Below, one piece after another: positions 45,450 to 54,713 of a stretch of DNA of 64,000 nucleotides (positions are counted from its first letter, which is position 1; each line of letters begins with the position of its first letter). Below the pieces are notes generated by a model, which was not told the DNA's origin, did no database searches, and saw only the letters and a program-made list of their open reading frames with translations. The DNA comes from UBA2287 sp964479665. Lineage in GTDB: Bacteria; Bacteroidota; Bacteroidia; Bacteroidales; Tenuifilaceae. The stretch spans positions 1-64,000 of the forward strand of contig CAYZNN010000012.1 of the NCBI GenBank assembly GCA_964479665.1, written 5' to 3'. A program made the translations under genes and the position numbers.

Positions 45450-45676
45450 CGTATTTTTTTAAACAAAAGATAAGATTTAGCAGTTGGTTGCTACTCGGGG
45501 ACTAATTTAAGGGTAAAATAGAACACTTAGGTTGCAACTTTGTTTTTTTTCAGTAGTTCAATTCGAGTATTTTTTAGGGCACTCAAGGATTACCTTAAGG
45601 TTTTTATCAAAAAAACGATTCTTTCTTACTTTTTATTCTTCTGAAACGCTTATATTTAAACTTTTCGAAACTGAAT

Positions 45677-48359
45677 ATGGGTAGGTTTGTTAAAGGATAT
45701 GGGTTCATACTAATAGTACCCTTTATTTTTCTTACAGCACTGCCCGCACTTGGCATTACTTCAAAGGCTGATAGCCTGAAGAGAGAATTCAACAGTGCCA
45801 ATATTACCATTAAAGCAAAAATTCTTAACGAACTAGCACGCCACTACTGGTATAGTTCATTCGATTCGAGCATTAAGTACGGCACAGCTGCTCTCGACTT
45901 GGCAACAAGCAGGCAACTGGTTGTTGAAATGGTAAATGCATACAACAATCTGGGTGTTGCCTACGATATGAGAGGCGAATACAGCAAAGCGATGAGTTTC
46001 TATTTCCAAATTGTAAAAACAATTCAGGGACTTGGGCTTTATAAATCGGAGCAGCCCTTAGAGCTTTTCTTTAGTACAAAAACCGATTTGGCTTCTGAAA
46101 AAAAGATTTGGAGTACCATACCGAGCGACAACATTATGGGAATGTCTTTATCTCAGGAGGATGAGAAGATGCTTCTGACTCTTTTAGGAAAGGGACTATC
46201 GAATTTAGGAATACTCTACGGAAGGCTTTCTCACTTTAATAGGAGTTTAATATGCTTCAGGGAGTCAATTGCTGTAAGAAAGCAGGTTAACGACAAGGAG
46301 GGCATTGCTGTTGTGCTAACAAATTTGGGCACCATGTACATTAAAATGAACCATACTCAGAATGCCGCACAAAGTTTACGCGAAGCAATAAGCATTTTAA
46401 AAACCACAAATGGCGATCCTTCAAGGTTGGCTGGCGCTCAGCAATCGATGGGTGAGTTACAAATAATAACAGGTAAACTCGATTCGGCTCTATTGAACCT
46501 TTCGGCTGCCAGCGAAACCTATATCAGAATTAAAAACAATATGGGTTTATCGTATGTAAAAATTCAGTTTGGTAAGCTTTACTTACTCCAGAAGAATTAC
46601 TCTAAAGCAATAGATGCATTAGACGATGCGCTCGAAAAACTAATTTCGCTAAAGGATCGTGAAAATGAGGGCTTGGTATACAAACTGCTGGGCGATGCAA
46701 ATACAAAGTTAGGAAAATTCGAAAACGCAGTTAGGCAATACCAATTAGCCCTGAATGTTGGCCGGCTCTATGGTTACAGGTCTATTGAAGCTGATGCTCA
46801 ACTAGGTCTCTCGCTTTTATATGAAAGCAAAGGCTTCCCCAGTGCTGCCCTAAAGCATTATAAGGAATACGTGCAGGTAAATAACTGGTTGCTCAATCAG
46901 AAATTTAACGCTAACTTATCGCAACAGCAGGTTCTTTTCGAATTTGAACAAATTGAAAAGGAAAATATTCTTTTAAAAAGTGAAAATGTATTTAAAAAGG
47001 AGAGCCTCAATCGCCAAAGGGTTTTAAAACTTTTATACCTTGCCATTCTTTTCATTTTCTTACTTTTTGGGCTCATACTTTATTTTCTTTACAGAAAATT
47101 ATTACGTGCCAACGAGAAGTTAAGAAGTTTGAATCTGGGGCTAGAGGAGAAAGTAAACGTAAGAACCAATGAGTTAAGAGAAACCCTGAAGATTGCCGAA
47201 GAAGGTAACCGAATTAAGAATGCGTTTCTTACCAACCTTAAGTCACGAAATTCGAACTCCACTCAACGGTATTATAGGGTTTACGTCGTTACTCGAAAGT
47301 TCCTTTTCCGAAACCGATTACGAATCGAAATATATAAAGGAAATAAAGGTTAGCAGTGATAGGCTCATGGGGTTTCTAAACGATTTGATAGACCTAAGCC
47401 AAGCCGAATCGAACAAACTTAAGGTTAAGTATGTGCACTGCAACTTACAGGCTCTTGTTAGCAAAGTGGCCGAACGATTTAAAAAAGAGATTGCTGAAAA
47501 GGGGCTCAGTTTGCATACAAGTTTTGACCAGTTTCCAGAAGTTATAACCGATTCAGAGAATATACAGCGAATTCTTACAGTGGTTCTTAGCAATGCAGTA
47601 AAGTATACCGACAAGGGTTCAATATCGTTCAGTATAGCCTTTAAAGAATTCGACTCCTCAGTCGTGTTTGCCATTACCGATACCGGTATTGGCATCGATT
47701 CCGACTATCTACCCCATATTTTTGAGCCTTTTCAGCAGGAGAGTTCAGGCCTCTCGAGATTATATCAGGGAGCAGGGTTGGGACTTGCTTTGGCAAAGCG
47801 CTTAGTTAATTTACTGAACGGAACCATTGAGGTTAATTCCCGAAAAGGAGCCGGTACAATAGTCTTCATAAAAATTCCTGTTACGTTTGTTGCCGATGCC
47901 TCATTGAAGGTACGATCGAAATTTACAGCAAGAGAGATTGGCCAAAATCTAGTACCACGCCCCAAAAAAGCCAAAGTGCTAATAATTGAAGAGAATACTT
48001 ATACCCGTTTCTTTTTGCAATCGATGCTTAAAAAGCATTTCAATGTTTTTGTGGCTCGCGATGGTAATGAGGCTCTTAGTATTGTTGATGATACCAATAA
48101 TGTAGCTTCCCTGTTCGATATTGTTATAGCCGACATTGGCATGAAGGAGCCTTGGAACCTGCAGAACTTCGTTAGCGAAGTGTATAGAAGGAAGCCCGAA
48201 TACAGCAAACGTGTTATTGCAGTTCAGGGAGAAAAAGAAATGGAAGGGGCATTACTAGAAGGGCTAGAAGGCCTTTTTTGGATTCAAAAGCCCATAGAAA
48301 AGGTTAAAATTCTCGATGTACTCTTTGAAAGCCAAAAACATAAGCGAAGCAGGTTGTAA
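45677..48359 (+). pseudogene. TPR hybrid sensor histidine kinase with a frameshift at the H-box
   Basis: Two overlapping frames join to one protein of about 893 residues. The first (from 45677) has a signal peptide, TPRs (about 30-400), a coiled coil, a membrane span (about 450-470) and runs to NRIKNAFLTNL, then enters nonsense. The second frame continues SHEIRTPLNGIIGF, with the phospho-accepting His at 47244-47246, then HATPase motifs NAVKY, DTGIGID and GAGLGLAL, and a C-terminal receiver with phospho-acceptor Asp in VIADIGM. One surplus A at 47240-47241 (CTTAAGT for CTTAGT) causes the break. A +1 ribosomal shift at CTT is conceivable; a mutation or sequencing error is more likely. Confidence 0.85.
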
Positions 48360-48364
48360 ATACT

Positions 48365-48754
48365 TTAGGAGATCTTTCCTGCACATACTTCCTGAATTAT
48401 TGAAAGAACCTTGCTAACAGAGTAAGGTTTTGTCATTAGTTGGTTAAAACCTACATCCTTATAATCGTCGAAAAACGACATGGGGTTATGAGCAGTAAGT
48501 GCAATTACGGGTACGTTCCGTTTTGAAAGTGGAGCCTTTTCGCGAATAAACTTGGTGGTTTCGAGGCCATTCATCACGGGCATTTCTATGTCCATAAGAA
48601 CCAAGTCAATAGCTTCATTTATAAGAATATCGATGGCAATTTTGCCATTTTCAGCTTCAAAGCAAACCGCATCCATTTTTTTAACAATTTCCTTAATGAG
48701 AAGGCGATTTACAAATATATCGTCGACAATTAGAATTCGAAATGGACTAGGCAT
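48365..48754 (-). CDS. Single-domain response regulator (CheY-like receiver)
   Basis: A 129-residue receiver domain with the acid pocket D11-D12, phospho-acceptor Asp55 in LMDIEMPVMNG, Thr87 in ALTAHN and Lys109 in TKPYS. It has no output domain. It converges with the frameshifted hybrid kinase gene (5 bases between the stops) and follows the Crp/Fnr gene by 32 bases on the same strand, so it is probably co-transcribed with that gene. Confidence 0.9.
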   Translation of the reverse strand: MPSPFRILIVDDIFVNRLLIKEIVKKMDAVCFEAENGKIAIDILINEAIDLVLMDIEMPVMNGLETTKFIREKAPLSKRNVPVIALTAHNPMSFFDDYKDVGFNQLMTKPYSVSKVLSIIQEVCAGKIS

Positions 48755-48786
48755 TGGACAATTTTTTATGCCCCTAAAATAAAAAA

Positions 48787-49473
48787 TTAACCTAAACGGC
48801 TAAGCGTTTTAATAATATTTTGGCTCGAAATTGTAACCACGTTTTTATTGAGGTCAATAATTTTATCGTTTTTAAATTCCGAAAGGGTTCTAATAAGGCT
48901 CTCTTTGGTAGTGCCTGCCAGTTCGGCAAGTTCTTGCCGAGTTAGTGGGAAACTGAAGGTGTTACTATAGTATATATCTTCAGAAAAGTAAAGAATAATA
49001 TCGGCCACACGGCCAGGCAACTGCTTGTAAAGGAGGCTTGTTAACCGACCGACATTAAAAATGTTACGCCTGCTGAGGCGTTGAATAATTTCGAAAGCAA
49101 ATGCACTGTTTTGCTCAACTATACTCCTAAAAACCTGGGAATCGATAAAAAGTACAGAGGTTGGTTCAAGTGCAATGGCCGAAAAATCGAAGGTTTCATT
49201 ACTAAAAACCGATGAAAGTCCAATGAAAGTTGAGGGCTTTTCGATACGGAGTATTATGGTTTTATCCTTTCGCATTTCACGCGAAATTTTTACTAAACCA
49301 TTTAAAATAAATGGAATATGCGAAGAGCGCGTGTTTTGCTTAACAATAAAGTCCCTCCGGTTGTACTCAACACGATTGCTCGATGATTCGAGCCGGCTAA
49401 CCTCTTCGGCGCTCAGCAGCTGAGCAAAAGAATCGAAGTAGTTCAACCGTTGTATGAGTGAAAACTGTTCCAT
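48787..49473 (-). CDS. Crp/Fnr family transcriptional regulator
   Basis: A 228-residue regulator with an N-terminal cyclic-nucleotide-binding fold (about 15-125) and a C-terminal winged helix-turn-helix. The HTH has LTRQELAELAGTTKESLIRTL, with the recognition-helix Glu and Arg (E-x3-R) that in Crp/Fnr read TGA half-sites. The protein has no Cys at all, so it is not an Fe-S oxygen sensor of the FNR type. It is divergent from the chemosensory cluster; a TGAT-N4-ATCA palindrome lies between them (49582-49603), a plausible binding site for it. Confidence 0.9.
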   Translation of the reverse strand: MEQFSLIQRLNYFDSFAQLLSAEEVSRLESSSNRVEYNRRDFIVKQNTRSSHIPFILNGLVKISREMRKDKTIILRIEKPSTFIGLSSVFSNETFDFSAIALEPTSVLFIDSQVFRSIVEQNSAFAFEIIQRLSRRNIFNVGRLTSLLYKQLPGRVADIILYFSEDIYYSNTFSFPLTRQELAELAGTTKESLIRTLSEFKNDKIIDLNKNVVTISSQNIIKTLSRLG

Positions 49474-49581
49474 TGATCGTTGCTGTACTTAGTTTCAAAA
49501 TACTGATTATGTTGGTATTGTTGCATCTTTGGGACAAAAAAACTACTTTTTTCGCTTTCATAAATATAGGCATTATTTCGT

Positions 49582-49603
49582 ATCGATGATTTAAATCATC
49601 GAT
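49582..49603. promoter_or_regulatory. 22-bp perfect palindrome, putative Crp/Fnr-type operator
   Basis: Each half is ATCGATGATTT; the centre gives TGAT-TTAA-ATCA, the core of Crp/Fnr-family sites. It lies 108 bases before the Crp/Fnr gene start on the minus strand and 86 bases before cheY on the plus strand. A near-consensus -7 (GATTTTTG) overlaps its right edge. Reading it as a terminator is unlikely, because no plus-strand gene ends close upstream. Confidence 0.6.
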
Positions 49604-49689
49604 TTTTGGTAACCAACCTCATACTTTTTGTATTGTGCCTTAGTGCAATAAAGGCTATTTTTGAATATTACAAACAGAAACAAAAATTA

Positions 49690-50058
49690 ATGATACTCAT
49701 TGTTGACGATTCAGCCACCAATCAGGTTTTATTGGAGGCCATTCTGCAGGAAGAAGGTTTTGAAACCGTTACGGCCTTTGGTGCGCGCGAAGCAACCAAA
49801 ATTATTGATAAGCAAAGGCCCGAACTCATTCTTCTCGATTTGCTAATGCCCGAAGTAAGCGGATTCGATTTCTTAAAAGAGCTTAGAAATAGTAACGACA
49901 GATCCGATATTCCTGTAATAGTAATTTCGGCTGTAAATTCAAAAGATATTATGGACGAGTGCAAGAGTTTGGGAGCCAACGACTTTTTTGCCAAACCCGT
50001 CGATATTCAGGCATTTATAAGCAGGGTTAGGGATCTTACCAATTCGATTAACGCTTAA
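49690..50058 (+). CDS. Chemotaxis response regulator CheY-like, first copy
   Basis: A 122-residue receiver from the ATG at 49690 (MILIVDDSATNQVLLEA). An ATG at 49606 would add a hydrophobic stretch right beside the palindrome and is not used. The acid pocket is D6-D7, phospho-acceptor Asp50 in LLDLLMPEVSG, Ser80 in VISAV (switch position) and Lys102 in AKPVD. No output domain. It is the first gene of the chemosensory cluster, 5 bases before the coiled-coil gene. Likely a CheA phospho-target. Confidence 0.9.
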   Translation: MILIVDDSATNQVLLEAILQEEGFETVTAFGAREATKIIDKQRPELILLDLLMPEVSGFDFLKELRNSNDRSDIPVIVISAVNSKDIMDECKSLGANDFFAKPVDIQAFISRVRDLTNSINA

Positions 50059-50063
50059 ATAAA

Positions 50064-51884
50064 ATGCGAATGGGCGCTACAGGGGGCAATAGAATATTTG
50101 GAGTGAATGATTTTATCGATATTTTTACCAAAATTGACGGCCAAATAATTGAACTGCACAAGTGCTCTTCCGATGATTTTTTAGGCCTTAATAACGATTT
50201 TAAGGAGTACTACCGTCAATCGAAAGTTATCTCTAAAAACGCCAGCGAAATTTTCGAAACGCTAACGGCTCCTAATTCGCGCGAACTAATTGTTAGCCTC
50301 GAAACATTATACCGTAATCTTAAACAGGCCCAGCTCCGATTTTCATCCCTACTCGATGCCAGTTTGCTACACCTAAGCTCTCTCAACCGGCACATCGATG
50401 AATTGTTTTTACCGCTTAAAAATTTGAATCAGGACCTCATGTCTATCAAGCTGTTGTCCACCAACATAAAAATTTCGAGTTCGGCTTTAGGCAATGTTGA
50501 CGACTCGAGTGTAGAGGAGAACCTGTTGAATCTCAATGCCATTATTAGCGAATTTAAGAATAGGGGATTAAAGTGTGAAAAGAACCTGTCTGATTTTAAA
50601 GAACAGGTAAAAAGCATCGATAAGCATTTTAATACCCTTCGAAACCGAAACGTTCACGATTTAGACTCTATTCTCAATCACATCCATTACGGAATTATCC
50701 TATTTGCCGAGAAGCACGAGGAAGCTTCAAGGCAAATACCCCTACTTAAAGAACAGTCCGATAAAACTGCCAACAGCATTGCCGGCATTATTACCAATCT
50801 TCAGTATCACGATATTATTCGGCAAAAAATGGAGCACATTCACGATACCCAAAAAAAATTGGTAGGTGAATTGGAGCAATTGGGCAATGAGAATGATGAA
50901 GTTCAGATACAAAAGGACAAATTGCCCCTTAGGGTTCGCGATATTGCCGGATTGCAATCGGCCCAACTCATAAGAGCCAATAAGGAATACCAGCAAGCCA
51001 TTGAAAAAATTACCCAGCGCTTCATTGCGCTAAGCAACGATATGCTGCTTATCGCAGCCATGTGTCAGGACTTTAGCGTTGCTAACGACAATGCGGAGGA
51101 GTACCAGCTGCAGCGCTTGCTCTCAAAGCTCGAAAGCTCTGCCGACATACTTAATAATTTTCTTCAGGCTGGTGGCGAATTTACCCTAAGTTTAGAATCG
51201 TTAACGGGTTCAATTCAGGGCTTTTCCAACAGCATGAGCGATATGGAAAGTTCTTTGCTCCTTTTAAAGAACTCAACCAATAGGGCATCTGAATCGGCAG
51301 TACCGCAGCCAACTTCAGACGATAGCCTCCAACTGTCGCTGCAGCAGTTACAGTCGCTTTCAAGTGATATTGAACAATTCGAGAAAACCATTCAGCAGGT
51401 TTTTCTTCAAATAGAAAATATTGGCCATGCTCTATCCCAAATTAATGGGCAGTTTAAGGAATCGATAGTGGAGTCGGGTTCATTTACACAAGCCTCAGAA
51501 CGCATGAACCATCTCATTCTTAGTTTGAATCAGAAGAACGGAAGAAGCCTTGTACTGCTCGAAGAGAATTTGAAAATGAGCCAAGCTATTGCTTTAAGTG
51601 TTCGGGAATCGCTCCGAAAAATACGATACTACGATTTCTTCGATAGGGTAATTGTGAATATTATTGGTGAACTGAACCAAATACATACTAAGTTAAGTTC
51701 CGATTCCCAGATTAGCCCCGACGATAAGAAAGAGAACCTAGAAGGAATAAGAAAAAGTTACACGATGGCCAGCGAGCACGAGATTCACGATAAAATTGTG
51801 AAGAACGAAGGCTTAACGGTACCAACAAGTGACGAAAAGGCTGAAGAGAATGCCGAAGACGAAGATAACGTTGAATTTTTCTAA
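50064..51884 (+). CDS. Coiled-coil protein with CheZ-like D-x3-Q motif
   Basis: A 606-residue, almost wholly helical cytosolic protein with no membrane span and no signal peptide. I do not recognise a named family. QYHDIIRQKMEHI (around residue 250) has the D-x3-Q spacing (Asp250, Gln254) of the CheZ phosphatase (Asp143-x3-Gln147 in E. coli). A second related segment at the C-terminus, RYYDFFDRVI (Asp524), has the same surrounding pattern (LLEEN ... IGELNQIHTKL) but lacks the Gln. The protein thus looks internally duplicated, with one intact and one degenerate site. It lies between cheY and STAS, in the chemosensory operon. It lacks the MCP signalling hairpin. Inferred role: CheY-P phosphatase or signal scaffold. 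Confidence 0.72.
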   Translation: MRMGATGGNRIFGVNDFIDIFTKIDGQIIELHKCSSDDFLGLNNDFKEYYRQSKVISKNASEIFETLTAPNSRELIVSLETLYRNLKQAQLRFSSLLDASLLHLSSLNRHIDELFLPLKNLNQDLMSIKLLSTNIKISSSALGNVDDSSVEENLLNLNAIISEFKNRGLKCEKNLSDFKEQVKSIDKHFNTLRNRNVHDLDSILNHIHYGIILFAEKHEEASRQIPLLKEQSDKTANSIAGIITNLQYHDIIRQKMEHIHDTQKKLVGELEQLGNENDEVQIQKDKLPLRVRDIAGLQSAQLIRANKEYQQAIEKITQRFIALSNDMLLIAAMCQDFSVANDNAEEYQLQRLLSKLESSADILNNFLQAGGEFTLSLESLTGSIQGFSNSMSDMESSLLLLKNSTNRASESAVPQPTSDDSLQLSLQQLQSLSSDIEQFEKTIQQVFLQIENIGHALSQINGQFKESIVESGSFTQASERMNHLILSLNQKNGRSLVLLEENLKMSQAIALSVRESLRKIRYYDFFDRVIVNIIGELNQIHTKLSSDSQISPDDKKENLEGIRKSYTMASEHEIHDKIVKNEGLTVPTSDEKAEENAEDEDNVEFF

Positions 51885-51894
51885 ACCCATACCC

Positions 51895-52242
51895 ATGGCA
51901 CCAAAAACCAAAATAATTCTGAAAGCAATCCCCGCCAAGTCGGGTGGCAAAGGCGAAACGCCAACAGTTCTGTCGCTTCAAGGCGAACTGACCATCGATT
52001 ACGCAGAACAGCTCAAAGAGTTTTTGCTCGATAACTTTGGAAAATATAGCGCATTCACATTAAAACTCAATAATGTTGAAAGTATCGATGTAACTGCTGT
52101 GCAGCTGATTCAGCGGTTTTACTGGGATGCAAACGAGCATAAGAAAAAAGTAGATTTCGATATTAAACTGCCCGAGGAGCAACGTGTGTTGCTTGAGAAA
52201 TCGGGATTTGTTCAGTTTTTAAACCTTAATGCAAAACAATAA
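51895..52242 (+). CDS. STAS domain protein (anti-sigma-factor-antagonist type)
   Basis: A 115-residue protein from the ATG at 51895; an earlier ATG at 51829 would overlap the previous gene by 56 bases. LSLQGELTIDYAEQL and LKLNNVESIDVTAVQLI are the STAS blocks. The usual Ser phospho-site of SpoIIAA-like proteins (DSSG) is Asp-Val-Thr here, so a Thr may be the acceptor or the site is lost. STAS proteins bridge partner-switch or CheA-like complexes. It lies 12 bases before the second cheY. Target unknown. Confidence 0.84.
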   Translation: MAPKTKIILKAIPAKSGGKGETPTVLSLQGELTIDYAEQLKEFLLDNFGKYSAFTLKLNNVESIDVTAVQLIQRFYWDANEHKKKVDFDIKLPEEQRVLLEKSGFVQFLNLNAKQ

Positions 52243-52254
52243 TTCCTGCACATT

Positions 52255-52620
52255 ATGGAAAAGACAATACTTATAGTCGACGATTCGGAAAGCATTCGCG
52301 AAGTAGTCAGTTTTACACTCGAGAACGAGGGCTACAACGTTCTAGTTGCTGTCGATGGTACCGATGCTCTGAAATTTCTTAACGGGCAAACCATCGATTT
52401 AATCATTACCGACCTGCATATGCCCGAAATGGATGGCATAACCCTTATCAAGGAGGTTCGTAAAAAGCCCGATTACCAGCGCATCCCCATCCTTTTTCTT
52501 ACCACCGAATCGCAAGCGGCCAAGAAGATGGAAGCCAAGGATGCTGGTGCTACCGGATGGATTATTAAACCCTTTGTTCCCGCTAAACTAATAGCAGCAT
52601 TAAGTAAAGTACTACGATAA
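52255..52620 (+). CDS. cheY: Chemotaxis response regulator CheY, second copy
   Basis: A 121-residue receiver with acid pocket D9-D10, phospho-acceptor Asp53 in ITDLHMPEMDG, Thr83/84 in FLTTES and Lys105 in IIKPF. No output domain. Its stop codon shares one base with the cheA start (TAATG), so translation is coupled, which suggests it is the main CheA partner. No FliM-type flagellar switch is present in the window, so its effector is unknown. Confidence 0.93.
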   Translation: MEKTILIVDDSESIREVVSFTLENEGYNVLVAVDGTDALKFLNGQTIDLIITDLHMPEMDGITLIKEVRKKPDYQRIPILFLTTESQAAKKMEAKDAGATGWIIKPFVPAKLIAALSKVLR

Positions 52621-54692
52621 TGGACAGCTTCAAGAAGAAATTCATTGAGGAGGCAACCGACCTCATTGAAGGCCTCGAAAAGGCCCTTTTAGCGCTTGAG
52701 GATAACCCAAACGATCCGGCACTGGTTCAGCAGGTTTTCAGGGTTATGCATACCCTTAAGGGCAATAGCGCCATGTTTGGGTTCGAGCTCATCGATGCTT
52801 TTACCCACGAAATGGAAACCGTGTACGATCTGATTCGGAATGGAAAATTGCAGGTAACACGCGAAGTTTTGGATGTAACACTTGCTTCGGTAGACCATTT
52901 GAAGGTACTGCTCAACGAAGACCATTATGCAAACCCCGAGGTACAAGCAAACCATGCCGAACTGCTTTCTAAGGTTGCAAATTTTACTAAGCCCGAACCA
53001 GGCAAAGTTGCACCTAGAGAGGTGAAAAAAACTCAAGGAAAAACCGATGATGGGGTTTCAACCTACTACGTTTACTTTGAACCCGTAAAAGAAATATTCA
53101 ACAATGGAACCAACCCCCTGTATCTGCTCGATGAGCTTCATACATGCGGCAAAACATTGGTTTTTGGTCATTTAAATCGACTTCCAAAACTTAAAGAACT
53201 TAATCCCGAACATTGCTATACCTACTGGGAAGCAATTGTTGCCACTACGCAGGAGGTGAGCAGCATTAGCGATGTATTTATTTTTGTAGAGGACGAGTCG
53301 ACCATTGATATTCAGAAGGTAGCCGATGTTAACTTGCTTAAAGATGATCGGTTTGTGTACGAACTCGAAGATCTTGCCCGAATCCATAAGGATGTTGGTC
53401 TTAATGCCGTTCAGAAGTTGGCCGATGAGGCAATGCGTAGGCAAACACAGGAGAAATCTAATGTTATTAAGAAGGAGAAATTAACATCCAAGGATACTAC
53501 CATTAGTAGCATTAGGGTTTCTTCGGAAAAACTGGATCTGCTCATGAATCTGGTTTCGGAACTCGTAACAACTCAAGCCAGACTGAGCCTGTTTGCAGAG
53601 CAGAATGGAGTTCCGGGGCTTATGCCCATTGCCGAAAATGTTCAGAAACTTTCGAGGCAACTGCGCGACACTGCCTTCAGCATTGTGCTTATTCCCATTG
53701 AGAATATGCTCACCCGCTTTCAGCGATTGGTAAGAGACCTTTCCAATGAGTTGGGCAAGGAAGTAATTTTTATAACCGAAGGAGCAGAAACCGAACTCGA
53801 CAAAACCATTATTGAGAGCCTAGCCGATCCCCTCATGCACATTCTTCGAAATAGCCTCGACCATGGCATTGAGGATGGCGACCTAAGGGTGAAAAAGGGC
53901 AAGCCTCGGCAAGGCAAAATTACGCTTAAGGCTTTCTACTCTGGTGCCAACGTAATGATACAGATTGCCGACGATGGTGCTGGCATTGATTCGAGTCTCA
54001 TAACCGAAAAAGCCATAGCCAAGGGTATTATTACTCCCGACCGCAAACTTACACGCAAAGAAGTGCTCGATTTGGTATTTTTACCGGGTTTCAGTACCGC
54101 GCGTCAAGTTACCGATGTCTCGGGTCGCGGGGTTGGCATGGATGTGGTAAAACGTAAAATAGCCGACATACGTGGCGAAGTCGAAATAGAATCGGAGGTA
54201 GATGAAGGAACCATTATCACCATTAAAATGCCGCTAACCCTTTCCATTATCGATGGACTGCTGGTTAAGGTCGATGAAACTCACTTCATAATTCCGCTTT
54301 CCCTGGTCGATAAAATTTACGCAGTAGAGCATACAAAAATTGTTAACACATTCAACAATGTTGTAGTGCTCGATGGGAAGCAAATACCCTTCTTCTATAT
54401 CCGTCGCGAGTTCGATTTACCCGATAATAATGCCTACTGGGAGCAAGCAATTGTTGTCAATTTCGAAGAGAAGAGGGTAGGGTTAATAGTCGATTCCGTT
54501 GTGGGCGAGTACCAAGCCGTGCTGAAACCAATTGGCAAGCATTATAAGAATCAGGATATGATTTCGGGTGCAACCATATTGGGCGATGGAACCGTTGCGC
54601 TTGTTATGGACACCAATAAGATTATTAAGACTTTTGCCCATCACGAAGTGTTTGCCATTAAAGGCAAGAAAAACGAAAAATTAATAAGTTAA
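52620..54692 (+). CDS. cheA: Chemotaxis histidine kinase CheA
   Basis: A 690-residue CheA. The P1/Hpt domain has His44 in RVMHTLKGNSAMFG. A P2-like region (about 140-290) follows, then the P3 dimerisation part (STSRVSSEKLDLLMNLVSEL-like at about 300), and the P4 ATPase with NSLDHGIE, DDGAGID and GRGVGMDVVK. The C-terminal P5 CheW-like domain (about 540-680) couples to CheW. It lacks a separate receiver. It should phosphorylate the two CheYs and CheB. Start overlaps cheY by one base. Confidence 0.95.
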   Translation: MDSFKKKFIEEATDLIEGLEKALLALEDNPNDPALVQQVFRVMHTLKGNSAMFGFELIDAFTHEMETVYDLIRNGKLQVTREVLDVTLASVDHLKVLLNEDHYANPEVQANHAELLSKVANFTKPEPGKVAPREVKKTQGKTDDGVSTYYVYFEPVKEIFNNGTNPLYLLDELHTCGKTLVFGHLNRLPKLKELNPEHCYTYWEAIVATTQEVSSISDVFIFVEDESTIDIQKVADVNLLKDDRFVYELEDLARIHKDVGLNAVQKLADEAMRRQTQEKSNVIKKEKLTSKDTTISSIRVSSEKLDLLMNLVSELVTTQARLSLFAEQNGVPGLMPIAENVQKLSRQLRDTAFSIVLIPIENMLTRFQRLVRDLSNELGKEVIFITEGAETELDKTIIESLADPLMHILRNSLDHGIEDGDLRVKKGKPRQGKITLKAFYSGANVMIQIADDGAGIDSSLITEKAIAKGIITPDRKLTRKEVLDLVFLPGFSTARQVTDVSGRGVGMDVVKRKIADIRGEVEIESEVDEGTIITIKMPLTLSIIDGLLVKVDETHFIIPLSLVDKIYAVEHTKIVNTFNNVVVLDGKQIPFFYIRREFDLPDNNAYWEQAIVVNFEEKRVGLIVDSVVGEYQAVLKPIGKHYKNQDMISGATILGDGTVALVMDTNKIIKTFAHHEVFAIKGKKNEKLIS

Positions 54693-54700
54693 GCATAAAT

Positions 54701-54706
54701 AGGAGG
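54701..54706 (+). promoter_or_regulatory. Strong Shine-Dalgarno (AGGAGG) before cheW
   Basis: A full AGGAGG lies 7 bases before the cheW ATG (54714). Most genes in this window have no such motif, so it is unusual here and suggests high translation of cheW or relaxed coupling to cheA. Confidence 0.7.
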
Positions 54707-54713
54707 ATGAACA

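Noticed and set aside
49582..49610. Reading the 22-bp palindrome as a terminator (it is followed by TTTTT)
   Set aside because: No plus-strand gene ends just upstream; the TGAT-N4-ATCA core and divergent gene starts fit an operator better.
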